From Fragilaria crotonensis (lineage: Eukaryota; Bacillariophyta; Fragilariophyceae; Fragilariales; Fragilariaceae), in the NCBI GenBank assembly GCA_022925895.1, contig JAKSYS010000596.1, positions 1 through 39,665 on the forward strand: a DNA stretch of 39,665 bases, read 5' to 3'. The position numbers and the translations under genes were made by a program. Of this stretch, positions 28,998-37,735 are shown one piece after another; the first letter of the stretch is position 1; the number at the start of each line of letters is the position of its first letter. The notes under the pieces were generated by a model. The model was not told the DNA's origin. It ran no database searches and saw only the letters and a program-made list of their open reading frames with translations.

Positions 28998-31900
28998 TTA
29001 TACTCTGTTGATTGCCATCTGCTCAGGTGTGTCAATATCAGGCCATGAAGTAACTGGTTTTGGGCAGTTGAAGTTGCCCTGGTCATTGCAGGATGCAATG
29101 TATGCTTGATGGTAAAAAGCATGTGATTGAGATGGAATTGAATCAGTGATGTAATAAGCACGTTGGTTGTGGGGTGCAGTTTCATCATTGTTTGGATTTG
29201 TGTTTGGGAGTCCTCCGTGGTTGCTGTTTTGTGATCTGTTGACGGTTATGCATCGATTAGCATAGTGGCCAAGTTGTCCACAATTGTAGCATGTAATATT
29301 TGCAGCATTGGGTGAGCTGAAATTATCTGGAGGATGCCTTTGATTTGCATTGTTTGAAGAATTTTGTCTGAAGTGAGGTCTTGTGTTGCGATGTTGCTTT
29401 TGAAAAGGCTGAGGCTGTTGCATTGCAATACTGCAATCATTGTCATTGTTTTGTCTTCTTGGATGCTGTGCAGAGGCCAGAGTGTTTGTTAGATTTTCAA
29501 CTTCTTGGTGTGGTGGCCTGTTATTGTTTTTGGCTGCATTTGGGTGCATCATGGAAGAGCTGGTGAAGGCTTGGTGCTGTTGATGTGGTGGATAATCATC
29601 ATAAGTTGTGCCTTGATGTTGAAAAGGCAGTCTTGATGAAGGTTGGTGTGCAGAATTTGCATGTTGGTTGTAATTGTGCTGGTTTTGGGAAGGGAGAGTA
29701 AGTCCACAGGAATCATCAATATTCAATAAGTGGCTCTCAAGTTCAGCAAAAGTTGGTATTTCTTTGTCATGTAATTCTGCACGACGGATGTCGGCATCAA
29801 AGCGCTGGTAGGAAGCAGCATAGAAGTGGTGATTGCTGCCGCCATGAATGGCTCGTTTGATTATATCAGCATCGGTGTTTGTGATTCCGGCATGATAACA
29901 GTCGCGCGATAATGTCCGAATGCGATTCAAGTAGGATGTTGCAACTTCTTGATGTCCTTGCTTGATGGAGTAGAAGGATTCGCGCGTGCGTTCAATGTGA
30001 TCTTGGGTGAGCGGTGCACAGTGACGTCTTAGAGTCATAATGGCTGTTCTGGCATCTGGGGAACAGTCAATAATGTGTGTCTGGCAGGGCTCACAGATGT
30101 TGGTGAAAATCAGATTGAAGATTGCAATACCAACACATGGATGAGAGTAATTGATTTGTCTCGGCCAAAGGTCAAAGACTTGGCGTGTCCATGGTGATAT
30201 GCTGCATATGATTCGGAGGTTATCCATGAAGGCATTGAATTGTCGTCGTCGTGAGAGAAGGTCAGTTGGGAAGCTAAGTTCCTGAAGGTTTGCAATCTTG
30301 GCATATTTCAGGAGCATCCTTGTGAGGTCTTCAATCGGTGGATATGTGAAGTCGGTTCTGGTTGATGATGTCAGGGCATCTGGGGAGGTGAAGGGAATTT
30401 GAGGCAGTTCATCATCATTGTTGTCATGCTCATTGTCATCAAAAAATGTTTCACAATTAGTTGGCGTGTTTGCAAACATTGGGTGGTGCACTTCTTGGTG
30501 AGCATTTGCTCCTTCTGGAGGTGCATTTTCTGTTGATGGAGCGTTTGTTGTTGATGTCTGCGTTTTCGGATTTTTTTCGGGTAAAATTAATGATCTGGGA
30601 GTTTGAACAGCAAGGGCATTGTGCTTGCAAAGGCTTTGTTGTTTCTCCAATTCATATCTTATCACATTGCAATAATCCTCTGTTGCTACATTCACATCAT
30701 TGTGTCTGTGGCCAGGAGGAGGAAGTGAGTTGCAAGTAATAGATTTTTCTTTGTTTTCATTGTTTGAACACACAGAACTAGACTCACCAGGAATGACATG
30801 AAGGAGTGTCTCTGGTGTCTTGTTTGTGTATGGGTATTCTGGGTGATTGAGTGACATTGTCTTGATCAAGTTGGTGATGCCTGCAGTCATAGATAGTAGG
30901 CAATCGGAGGCGCTGTCGGTGGTGGGATGCAACTTGTGAGAGTTCTCAGCAATTGACAGAAAACTGAAGGGATTGCAGCTTTCAAAAGCTACAGGCTTTC
31001 TGTTCAAAAATTGTGGAAGTGTGACTGAGAATTGGGTAGTTTTCTTGTGCTTGATGTCCGAGTCACGGTAGATCTTGGTGTCCGGCGGGTGGCGGAAGGC
31101 GGACGTAGTCTGTGGCTGTGCTGGAATCGTAGTCGTCAGCATGTCCGCAGATTCGTAGGTGGTGTCCGCGGGAGTCTTGTCTGTGTAGGGCGGCGTGGGA
31201 GGGGAATTCGACGTAGGGAATTTCGATTTCTCGTCCGGGGGAGTCTTGATGAAAATTTCTGTCATCGTTCGTTTCCATCGGATTCCGCATGACATGTTAC
31301 CTATGTCAAGGCCGTTATCGGAAATGTCGTCATTGAAGTTGGGGTTAACGGCATTTTCAATTCCGGGATCGCGTTCGGACATCGGACCAATTCCGTCGTG
31401 CGGAAGGGGGCCATTGATGGCGTCAGCGTGGATGAGGGTGTTCTCATCATTCTGAGTAGCAATTGAAGTGCCGACAGTTTGATGGGAAGTTGTAACCGGA
31501 TGGGTCACAGGGAAAGTGAGTTTGCCATCGTGTGTGACCACATTAATATGGTGCTTGAGTGATGGGATGACATTCTCAGGTGAAGTTGGGAAGAAAATTC
31601 TGTGAAATTCTTCCAATGTCATAGGAAGCTGCATCATTCTGGTACTTGTAGGTGGATTCAGCAGTTCTGGAGACTTGGAGAGGCACTCAGAGGAGAATTT
31701 GCAAGTTTGGCCCTGGAACTTGTCCATTATTGCCATTACTGTTTTCGCTCGTTCTCCGCCAATTCTTGGTGCCTTGAGGTAAGTAGACATGTTGTGGGAA
31801 GCTCTGGCTTCGCTTGATGTGATGTCGTCGTCAGAATCGCTCTTGCGAGCTTCGCGCTTGCACGGCGTTGTAAAACGTGCGTTCTGCGCTAATTCTTTGA

Positions 31901-32969
31901 TGCAGTCCACTGTTTGGACGATTTCTCCTCGAGTATTCGTCGGAATTTTGATTGAGGACATGCATTGGAGAGCCCTTTTCAAGGCGGTTTGGATGATACC
32001 CCTCTTGTCGTAGTGGAGGTCTTCGGCGTTCGTCGCCGGAATCTTGAAAGAGTCGCATTTCGCGACTTCATTGTTGCTCTTGATCTTGAAAATTTGGACA
32101 TTAAAATCGAATCTGACACGTTGGTTCTTGATAGGCCTTTCGTAGGAGGCAAGTTGGAGGTCTTCTTGGCGCGGGATGATGGTGGAAGCGAAGGTATTGC
32201 GCGCATAAATGTCTTGAATGTCTTGGAGTTCGGCGGCTGCGATGTCGTTGATGGCGCCGTTTTCGATGGAAAGAGAATGGGAGCGACCCATATCGGTAGA
32301 TCCTGCTTCGTAGGAGAGTTCGCAGGCGTAGTTAACTCTGTTGTTGGTGTCTTGACCTTGGAGGCGTTCTTGATCGATGGTTTCAAGGAAACGCGAGATG
32401 ACGGCGGACTCTTGCTCTGGAGTCAGGGCCGTTGCGGAGTGCTGAAAATGGCCTGGAGCTTGCTTGGGGCTCTTCTTGGGCCTGTAGGTGTTAGATTCAG
32501 CAATGGAAGAAGTGTTAGTTGTTGCAACATTGGAAAAGGAATGCTTCTTGAAAGGTAGGACAGCATTTTTGAGTGCATCAAAAGGAGCTGTAATGTCACT
32601 GTTGGCGGCGACATAGTTCACCATGTGTTTCATAGGCTTGACACAATGGGAGGGTGGGCAGTTGGCCTCAGTTGGAGGCAAATGGGTTAGTGCTGGGTTG
32701 ACCATGGTGAGAGTTGCAAAGTTTGAGGATGAAGGGTGAGTTGGGTTAGACAAGTTTTGCAAAAAAAAGTGAGCACAAGGAATGAGAATTTCTTTCTCCC
32801 AGCAGTAGGGACATGTACTGCTGGTATGAAAGTTGAGCTGGAAGGGAAAAGAACAAAGGTTAGAGCAATTTAAATCGGTGCTAGGCACCAAATTTAAATT
32901 GAAAGTGGTCGGAGTTTCCGGGGAGGGAACCCGGCGACCGGCCAGGATAGAAGCCTGGCGAGCAACCAT
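28998..32969 (-). CDS. Giant Gag-like protein with CCHC zinc knuckle
   Basis: The frame is open from 33473, inside the 5' LTR, to the stop at 28998. I start it at ATG 32969, whose A is the last LTR base (1,323 residues). ATG 32705 (MVNPALTHLPP, 1,235 residues) and ATG 33473 (1,491) are alternatives. The N-terminal two thirds are low-complexity, Pro/Thr/Asn-rich and unlike known domains, with an early Cys/His patch (STCPYCWEKEILIPCAHFF) that could bind zinc. A helical Gag-capsid-type region follows: FNAFMDNLRIICSISPW, DARTAIMTLRRHCAPLTQDH, SFYSIKQGHQEVATSYLNRI. Then comes a Gln/Asn/His-rich linker and the knuckle CYNCGQLGHYANRC (29250-29291, C-x2-C-x4-H-x4-C). This is the UBN2/retrotransposon-Gag layout. 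The absence of stops over 4 kb implies recent selection or recent insertion. It would package element RNA in the cytoplasm. Confidence 0.85.
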   Translation of the reverse strand: MVARQASILAGRRVPSPETPTTFNLNLVPSTDLNCSNLCSFPFQLNFHTSSTCPYCWEKEILIPCAHFFLQNLSNPTHPSSSNFATLTMVNPALTHLPPTEANCPPSHCVKPMKHMVNYVAANSDITAPFDALKNAVLPFKKHSFSNVATTNTSSIAESNTYRPKKSPKQAPGHFQHSATALTPEQESAVISRFLETIDQERLQGQDTNNRVNYACELSYEAGSTDMGRSHSLSIENGAINDIAAAELQDIQDIYARNTFASTIIPRQEDLQLASYERPIKNQRVRFDFNVQIFKIKSNNEVAKCDSFKIPATNAEDLHYDKRGIIQTALKRALQCMSSIKIPTNTRGEIVQTVDCIKELAQNARFTTPCKREARKSDSDDDITSSEARASHNMSTYLKAPRIGGERAKTVMAIMDKFQGQTCKFSSECLSKSPELLNPPTSTRMMQLPMTLEEFHRIFFPTSPENVIPSLKHHINVVTHDGKLTFPVTHPVTTSHQTVGTSIATQNDENTLIHADAINGPLPHDGIGPMSERDPGIENAVNPNFNDDISDNGLDIGNMSCGIRWKRTMTEIFIKTPPDEKSKFPTSNSPPTPPYTDKTPADTTYESADMLTTTIPAQPQTTSAFRHPPDTKIYRDSDIKHKKTTQFSVTLPQFLNRKPVAFESCNPFSFLSIAENSHKLHPTTDSASDCLLSMTAGITNLIKTMSLNHPEYPYTNKTPETLLHVIPGESSSVCSNNENKEKSITCNSLPPPGHRHNDVNVATEDYCNVIRYELEKQQSLCKHNALAVQTPRSLILPEKNPKTQTSTTNAPSTENAPPEGANAHQEVHHPMFANTPTNCETFFDDNEHDNNDDELPQIPFTSPDALTSSTRTDFTYPPIEDLTRMLLKYAKIANLQELSFPTDLLSRRRQFNAFMDNLRIICSISPWTRQVFDLWPRQINYSHPCVGIAIFNLIFTNICEPCQTHIIDCSPDARTAIMTLRRHCAPLTQDHIERTRESFYSIKQGHQEVATSYLNRIRTLSRDCYHAGITNTDADIIKRAIHGGSNHHFYAASYQRFDADIRRAELHDKEIPTFAELESHLLNIDDSCGLTLPSQNQHNYNQHANSAHQPSSRLPFQHQGTTYDDYPPHQQHQAFTSSSMMHPNAAKNNNRPPHQEVENLTNTLASAQHPRRQNNDNDCSIAMQQPQPFQKQHRNTRPHFRQNSSNNANQRHPPDNFSSPNAANITCYNCGQLGHYANRCITVNRSQNSNHGGLPNTNPNNDETAPHNQRAYYITDSIPSQSHAFYHQAYIASCNDQGNFNCPKPVTSWPDIDTPEQMAINRV
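32946..32968 (-). other. Primer binding site of the LTR element
   Basis: Directly after the 5' LTR the minus strand reads TGGTTGCTCGCCAGG, the expected TGG plus complement of a tRNA 3' end (CCTGGCGAGCAACCA). The complement would cover the acceptor strand and the 3' half of a T stem (CCTGG). The tRNA species was not identified. A following CCTGGC pairs with GCCAGG, as the other T-stem strand would. Confidence 0.65.
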
Positions 32970-33864
32970 GATATGGTTCGGGTTAACGGAACCTGTCGAC
33001 GCGCATGTCGGCATAAGGTTCGGGTTAAGAACCAGGACGTAACCGTTACGGGGCACGCCCCCAGTAGGTAAGTGTCTAGTACGACACTGACTACTGCTTA
33101 GTGTGTCTATAAACGGTACAGCAATACAATGCTGTCTACCGCTACAGACAACGATACGTATACTATCTGTCGGTCTATCGCTACATAAATGTGCGAGGGA
33201 CTGACTAGTAATAATATCGCTTTGGTCATAGTGGGCACTGTCTAATAGTTTATCGTTATGTACGGTAACGATAGACTCAGACGTGCACGGACTATGGCCG
33301 GGCAGAGGAAGTGATGTGCAAGAAGTACTGTTGTACTGCTTGCCGTGCTGTGTGCTGTCGTAATAGTGAGTACCGTCGTACTGACTACTGATATATGTAC
33401 AGTATGGTGAGGTTGACAATTTGACGACCGGCGGTAAAAATTCGTCATGGTCAATTTCATTCATGATGTGCAATATTCACAGTATGTGCAGAAAAAGGGT
33501 AAGTGGCACTAAAATGAGTAATTTCGACAATTGTGAGAAGAGTGAGGAGGGGCAACAGATGAGAGGTCTGAATGAAGGGAGTGTTCCTTTGGAACAATAA
33601 GGAACACTCCTCGTTTCGCGGAGACGTTGTTTCGTGTCGCGGCGTGGTCGTCCGTATACGAGGCGTTGAGTCTCGTTTGAAAATGAGTGTTCATGCTCAT
33701 GGGATGAGATGAACATGATTTGAATCGACGAGAGTTTTGATTCCAGTCGTGCAGTGTCGCACTGGTTACTGGATCACGGATGCAATGTTTTACTGTGCAC
33801 ACGGGCGACAGTTAGGGATCGGGATAGATGTAAAAATATGTAGGGCGATACTGGAAGTCTGTCA
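32969..33864 (-). repeat. 5' LTR (896 bp)
   Basis: Upstream LTR in the transcription direction (minus strand). Three extra bases relative to the other copy come from a one-base and a two-base indel. The promoter and start site should lie here, but I could not place a TATA box with confidence. Confidence 0.92.
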
Positions 33865-33869
33865 AGTGT

Positions 33870-34291
33870 GTAGTAATCAACCCTGCCCAGTACTCCGAGT
33901 ACATCTTACGTGAGGTTGAGAAAGCTACGATGCGTGAAACTATAGGAAATGGTCGTCTCGTACCTGAGACCCGAGTCTAACCATTGACAACTAATGGAGG
34001 CATCAAGATCTGAACACACTCATCTGTAAGTGCCTCTAGGGCTGGTCATATCTAATTGAGTGGAGATGTATCCGCAACTCTTGACCATAACCGTCTCCCT
34101 TGGAGAAGACGACACTCAAATCATCCAACCAGGGAAAGAAACTACAGGGATGTCTTCTTCGCCTCAAAGCAAGAAGGCGATGCTAATAATACCAATAAAA
34201 ACTGCAAGCGTTGTATCATATTTATATTTCAAACAACTTCATACCGCCCTTCACGTCACGAAAATCGCGGCGAGAGACCACAACGTCGTGC
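33870..34291. other. Spacer between LTR element and thioredoxin-like gene
   Basis: 422 bases holding the likely 3' UTR of the minus-strand thioredoxin-like gene. No domain was seen in the plus ORFs, and no RNA gene was recognised. Confidence 0.4.
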
Positions 34292-34715
34292 TTAGTCTCC
34301 GTTGCAATATGAACCGACACGTGATACGATTTCCAGATAATGTGTCTCTTCAAACAAACGCATAATTGGCTGCCCATCCTTGAACAAAATCATAGCTGGG
34401 GACTTGGTGTTGGCGTCCCAAAGCTTTGCAATATCTGGGTAGTCTTGTTGCTTAATCGACACAAGGGTGCATCGGTCCTTCAACAAGGTCTTAGCACGGA
34501 GAATGTCATCCTTAATTTCGTTCTCCGTCTTGGCGTCGTAAAAGTTGATTAGAATGGGTTTATCATCTGGGAAACTTTGCCAAGATTTCGTCCATCGTCT
34601 TGTACTTTGCATCAAGAGATGATTGACGTGCGACAAAGCTGGGCTTGGAGGCAGGGACAAAGGCATTGGTAAATGACACCAAGAGGGCCAGGGCTGCAAT
34701 AATTCCAGTCTTCAT
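34292..34715 (-). CDS. Plastid-targeted thioredoxin-fold protein lacking CXXC
   Basis: From ATG 34715 the protein starts MKTGIIAALALLVSFTNAF, a signal peptide ending in Ala-Phe (Asn-Ala-Phe-Val-Pro), followed by a Ser/Lys/Arg-rich transit-like stretch (PASKPSFVARQSS). That is the bipartite presequence of diatom plastid proteins. After KTMDEILAKFP the frame must lose one base in the run TTTCCC (34569-34574). The rest lies in the frame ending at 34292: DDKPILINFYDAKTENEIKD, CTLVSIKQQDYPDIAKLWD, then KSPAMILFKDGQPIMRLFEE with the cis-Pro and FKDG of thioredoxins. Where thioredoxins have WCGPC this protein has YDAKTEN, so it cannot do dithiol exchange; a structural or binding role is likely. About 141 residues after correction. 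The single base excess may be a homopolymer error. Confidence 0.72.
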
Positions 34716-35698
34716 GGATTACGTCGGGAGTTTTCTTATATGATGCTTATGGGTGTCGGCTCGTTGGAACAAAAATGGAGATGAGGCAAGGTTGCGTGAT
34801 CGGCTGTCGATGAGGATTTCGATCGAAAGTATAGGCACTCGCCACCAGTCACGGTGAGTGGATCCCGTCACGACACCCTTCCATGTGGAAGCTTTACCTC
34901 GTGCTCCAATCACTGCGCTACAACAAAACTCTTACAGATACAATGTACTTGTATACTTGTAGTATGCTGGTACAAGGGGCTACCAGTACCTGGTGCTTCG
35001 GGTTCTTTTGCGTCTTCATTTCACTCGTTCATCACAATTCTTCACATTTCACGTGCTGGCGTCTCCTGTCTCTGCTACTCTACTAGACTCTATGAAGTAG
35101 AGAGTAGAGAGGTCCGGGCTAGTGTAAATACGATACAAATTTTCCCTATTTAACCCCAGTACCGGATCTGAGCCCAATGTTCCGTTCAAAGTGAAACGGG
35201 ACTCGCTCTCAAACTTACGTTATTTCAGGACATACCGTACATTTGAAGAGCACATTTGCAAACAAATTCACGAGGTTCCGGAATATCGTCTTTACTGCTT
35301 TTGCACTTCCGTTCAGCAGTAACGGTGCGATTGTAAACCATCGGACCACGGACTTACGGAAATCAAAGGTCTTTTGTTTTGCTCTTACTTAGTAGAGTAG
35401 CAAGCTACCGTAGTAGAGACCTCAGGACAGCCAGCCACACAGGTGTTTAAGCTGTGGACCGTGGAATGGACATATTCTGATTCGTACGAATTTCGGTCAA
35501 CTGTTTTGATGAAATGTCGGCCTGTTGATCCGACAGAATATATTTTATCATTCTTCGTTTTCTTCATTCATGTAACATTTTTACTTAGCACCAAAATCCA
35601 ACTTTCGGGGAAACTATCGAAATGAAATAAATGAATCGTGAATATGCGTCAGCGATAGGAATCTTGACATTCAGTTTCTTTAAGTTTTTCAAAGATGA
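34716..35698. other. Upstream region of the thioredoxin-like gene, then gene-free DNA
   Basis: 983 bases. GTAC sites cluster at about 34940-34995, 230-280 bases upstream of the thioredoxin-like start. The ORFs here are short and unsupported. Nothing else was recognised before the phased repeat begins. Confidence 0.4.
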
Positions 35699-35938
35699 TT
35701 AAGAAGAATTAAGAAGACCCAGAATTTATTAAGAAGAATTAAGAAGACACGAAATTATTTAAGAAGATTTAAGAAGAATTAAGAAGACACGAAATTAATT
35801 AAGAAGATTTAAGAAGAATTAAGAAGACCCAAAATTAATTAAGAAGATTTAAGAAGAATTAAGAAGACTCGAAATATATTAAGAAGAATTCAGAAGAATT
35901 AAGAAGACCCTGTATATATTAAGAAGAATTAAGACGAC
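35699..35938 (+). repeat. Exactly 10-bp-phased tandem array (24 decamers)
   Basis: The whole 240 bases divide into 24 decamers without a single indel. Eighteen are variants of TTAAGAAGA followed by T, A or C, and six are variable spacers such as CACGAAATTA-like decamers. Higher-order units are 30, 30, 40, 40, 40, 40 and a final 20 bases. The 40-base unit is ...GAT, ...GAA, ...GAC then a spacer decamer. A-tracts therefore recur at the helical pitch, which predicts curved DNA. It is not coding in any convincing frame. Confidence 0.85.
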
Positions 35939-37240
35939 TGAAAATGTCGTAAGTCTTAAGTACTTTTAGGGATGTCCGATCAGGAAAAAGTCCTGAGCGG
36001 AGAATAATGAGTACAAGTGTACGAGGCTCGTTTTCTTCCATGGAAGAAAAGGGCATTCTAAATTCTAATACATAAATACCGGTGGCAGCTAGTAGTTGGT
36101 GACACCTCACCTACCGGTAGAATATTTTTTCATACACCATTGAGGAGTCAGTTGATTATCGATTTTCTTACGACGGCGTATTCTCCGCCTGAATCACGAA
36201 GGGTCAGTAAGGATTGGGTTCACTTCAACAGTACTCGCGTACGCATTTATGCGTATATGCACCTCCTACGGAGTACAGAGCTGGTGTGCTGGACTATGAA
36301 TACAGTACTCCAAGCACTTGTTATGTATAAGTAGTACTCCAGTACTACGAGTAGTGCTGTAGTACTTTAGGTTTGTCGGCTGTTGCAGTACAAGTACCTG
36401 GTACTACCTTGTACTCCGAGTACTTGCTGTACCCCGGTAGACTGCGACTACTGCAGAAGGCAACACGGTATTCGGCATTCCAGTGACTGTACCACAGTAG
36501 CATGGTGTCCAATACACGGCAGGTTAGTAGTGGCATGGCTAAAAGTGACCTTGGATGGACTACAATTGGAAAGAAGACCAAGACTGGAAACCATGGCAGC
36601 AGGGTCTCTAAGGTACCATAGCCATGGCACCTAGAAGGATTTGGGATGTGAAGGATACTAAGGTTATATTGCTGCTGCACAAGCTTCTGTTGGAAGAGAA
36701 ATCAAGTCTTAATAATAGTAGCTTACAAGGAACACCCTTTTGCATTTACTGGGGACCATATTTGGAGCACTGATTGAGTATTTTCAATTGCCTATTGCTG
36801 AAGAATGCTAGGCATCATGAATTTTTAATGTGTTTAAAGATAGCAACATGAAAACCAGAAACAATGGAGGCTTATGTACTACTACACTGCTGCTGTACTT
36901 GAACACAGTTCTGCCAATGAAAGTTCAAGATATAGGTTATTTATATGTACAATTCTTATATCTTGTCAAACAGTACATTTAACAACAACCAAAATTGACA
37001 AATATGCTGTCCCATGACTTCACCACTTGCATGACAAGCAAGTGAATGGCTCATGTCTGATTTGCAGTTTGGAGTACACATTGGATGCAAGAGCCCCTGG
37101 AGATTATGTTGCTCATAACAACCAAATTTGTGTCTGAAAATGAATGCTTCATTCAACTGAGGGTGCTTTTTGGTTATCGGCACTTGCAAGCTCACAATTA
37201 TTTCAAGTAAGTTGAGCTGCCGCTGAACCGGTACTACTAT
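35939..37240. other. Gene-free region with GTAC clusters
   Basis: AT-rich. Between 36332 and 36435 I count nine GTAC sites (for example AGTACTCCAGTACTACG, CAAGTACCTGGTACTACC). ORFs are short and unsupported. No RNA gene was recognised. Confidence 0.45.
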
Positions 37241-37735
37241 GTGATGATCAGATACATCATAGCAAACTGCAACTGCAGTTTAAGATTGCTCATTTCACTC
37301 AGTTTCAGCTTGTGTTCAACTATCTTTACCTTTTCAACCATTGAAATGCACTCATTTTCTGGAAACATGGTGAACAAGGAACTTGAACTGTTGCAATTAA
37401 GCCCAAAAGAGCAACAAGGCAATGCTGGATCTATTAAAGTATTTTGTATCCTTGGCATCATATTTCTTTGTCAATCTAGTCTCTTCCCTAGTAGTTTCAG
37501 AGTAGTGAAACGAACAAACAAGAAACTATTTATGGGGTTTTCAGTACTTGACAACCACACTGATGTTTCATACTGGCTGCCGGTCAATCTAACTGGCATT
37601 TTCACTGGTTTTCAAGTGTTTTCAATTATATCACCTGGTTTTAAAAGTCATTGGGGCTTTATTACTAAACCTGGAACTTCTTCTTGGGTGACAAGTGGTT
37701 TTGTGAAGCCTTTGTATTGGAGTGCCTGCTGCTAA
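37241..37735 (+). CDS. Uncharacterised 164-codon ORF, doubtful
   Basis: Starts ATG 37241 and contains hydrophobic segments (SLRLLISLSFSLCSTIFTF; SIKVFCILGIIFLCQSSLF). No family was recognised. Its base composition equals the surrounding non-coding DNA and codon use looks random, so it is more likely chance than gene. It is listed because it is the only long frame in the last 4 kb. Confidence 0.15.
   Translation: MMIRYIIANCNCSLRLLISLSFSLCSTIFTFSTIEMHSFSGNMVNKELELLQLSPKEQQGNAGSIKVFCILGIIFLCQSSLFPSSFRVVKRTNKKLFMGFSVLDNHTDVSYWLPVNLTGIFTGFQVFSIISPGFKSHWGFITKPGTSSWVTSGFVKPLYWSACC

Larger units (their letters stand above)
27872..33869 (-). mobile_element. Complete Gag-only LTR retrotransposon (TR-GAG-like)
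   Basis: 6.0 kb insertion flanked by the 5-bp duplication AGTGT (27872-27876 and 33865-33869). Its two LTRs, in minus-strand sense, start TGACAG and end TATCA; they differ by nine substitutions and three indel bases over about 895 bp. The internal 4,199 bases (28770-32968) contain a PBS, one giant ORF with a retroviral-type zinc knuckle near its end, and a PPT. I find no protease, reverse transcriptase, RNase H or integrase in any frame, so it must depend on another element's enzymes. Terminal-repeat elements carrying only GAG have been described in plants as TR-GAG; applying that term here is my inference. Roughly 1 percent LTR divergence means recent insertion. Confidence 0.9.

Noticed and set aside
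32880-32968. tRNA gene next to the LTR (stems with 7-base loops and CCA on the plus strand)
   Set aside because: There are two hairpins and a CCA, but no matching acceptor 5' strand and no D arm. The position directly beside the LTR is explained by a PBS copied from a tRNA.
29246-33042. Plus-strand ORFs inside the LTR element (for example 31965-32558)
   Set aside because: They are antisense to the Gag ORF, with no domains, and their composition is explained by the codons on the other strand.
23700-34600. Programmed ribosomal frameshifting in the broken housekeeping genes
   Set aside because: No shared slippery heptamer or downstream structure is visible at the five sites, and two of them are homopolymers typical of sequencing indels.
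35699-35938. CRISPR-like or coding repeat
   Set aside because: The decamers are adjacent, with no unique spacers of constant length, and translation gives only short Lys/Glu-rich runs with stops.
37241-37735. A real membrane protein gene in the right-hand gene desert
   Set aside because: No recognised family, composition like the flanks, no introns or neighbours that support it. Kept only as a low-confidence entry.
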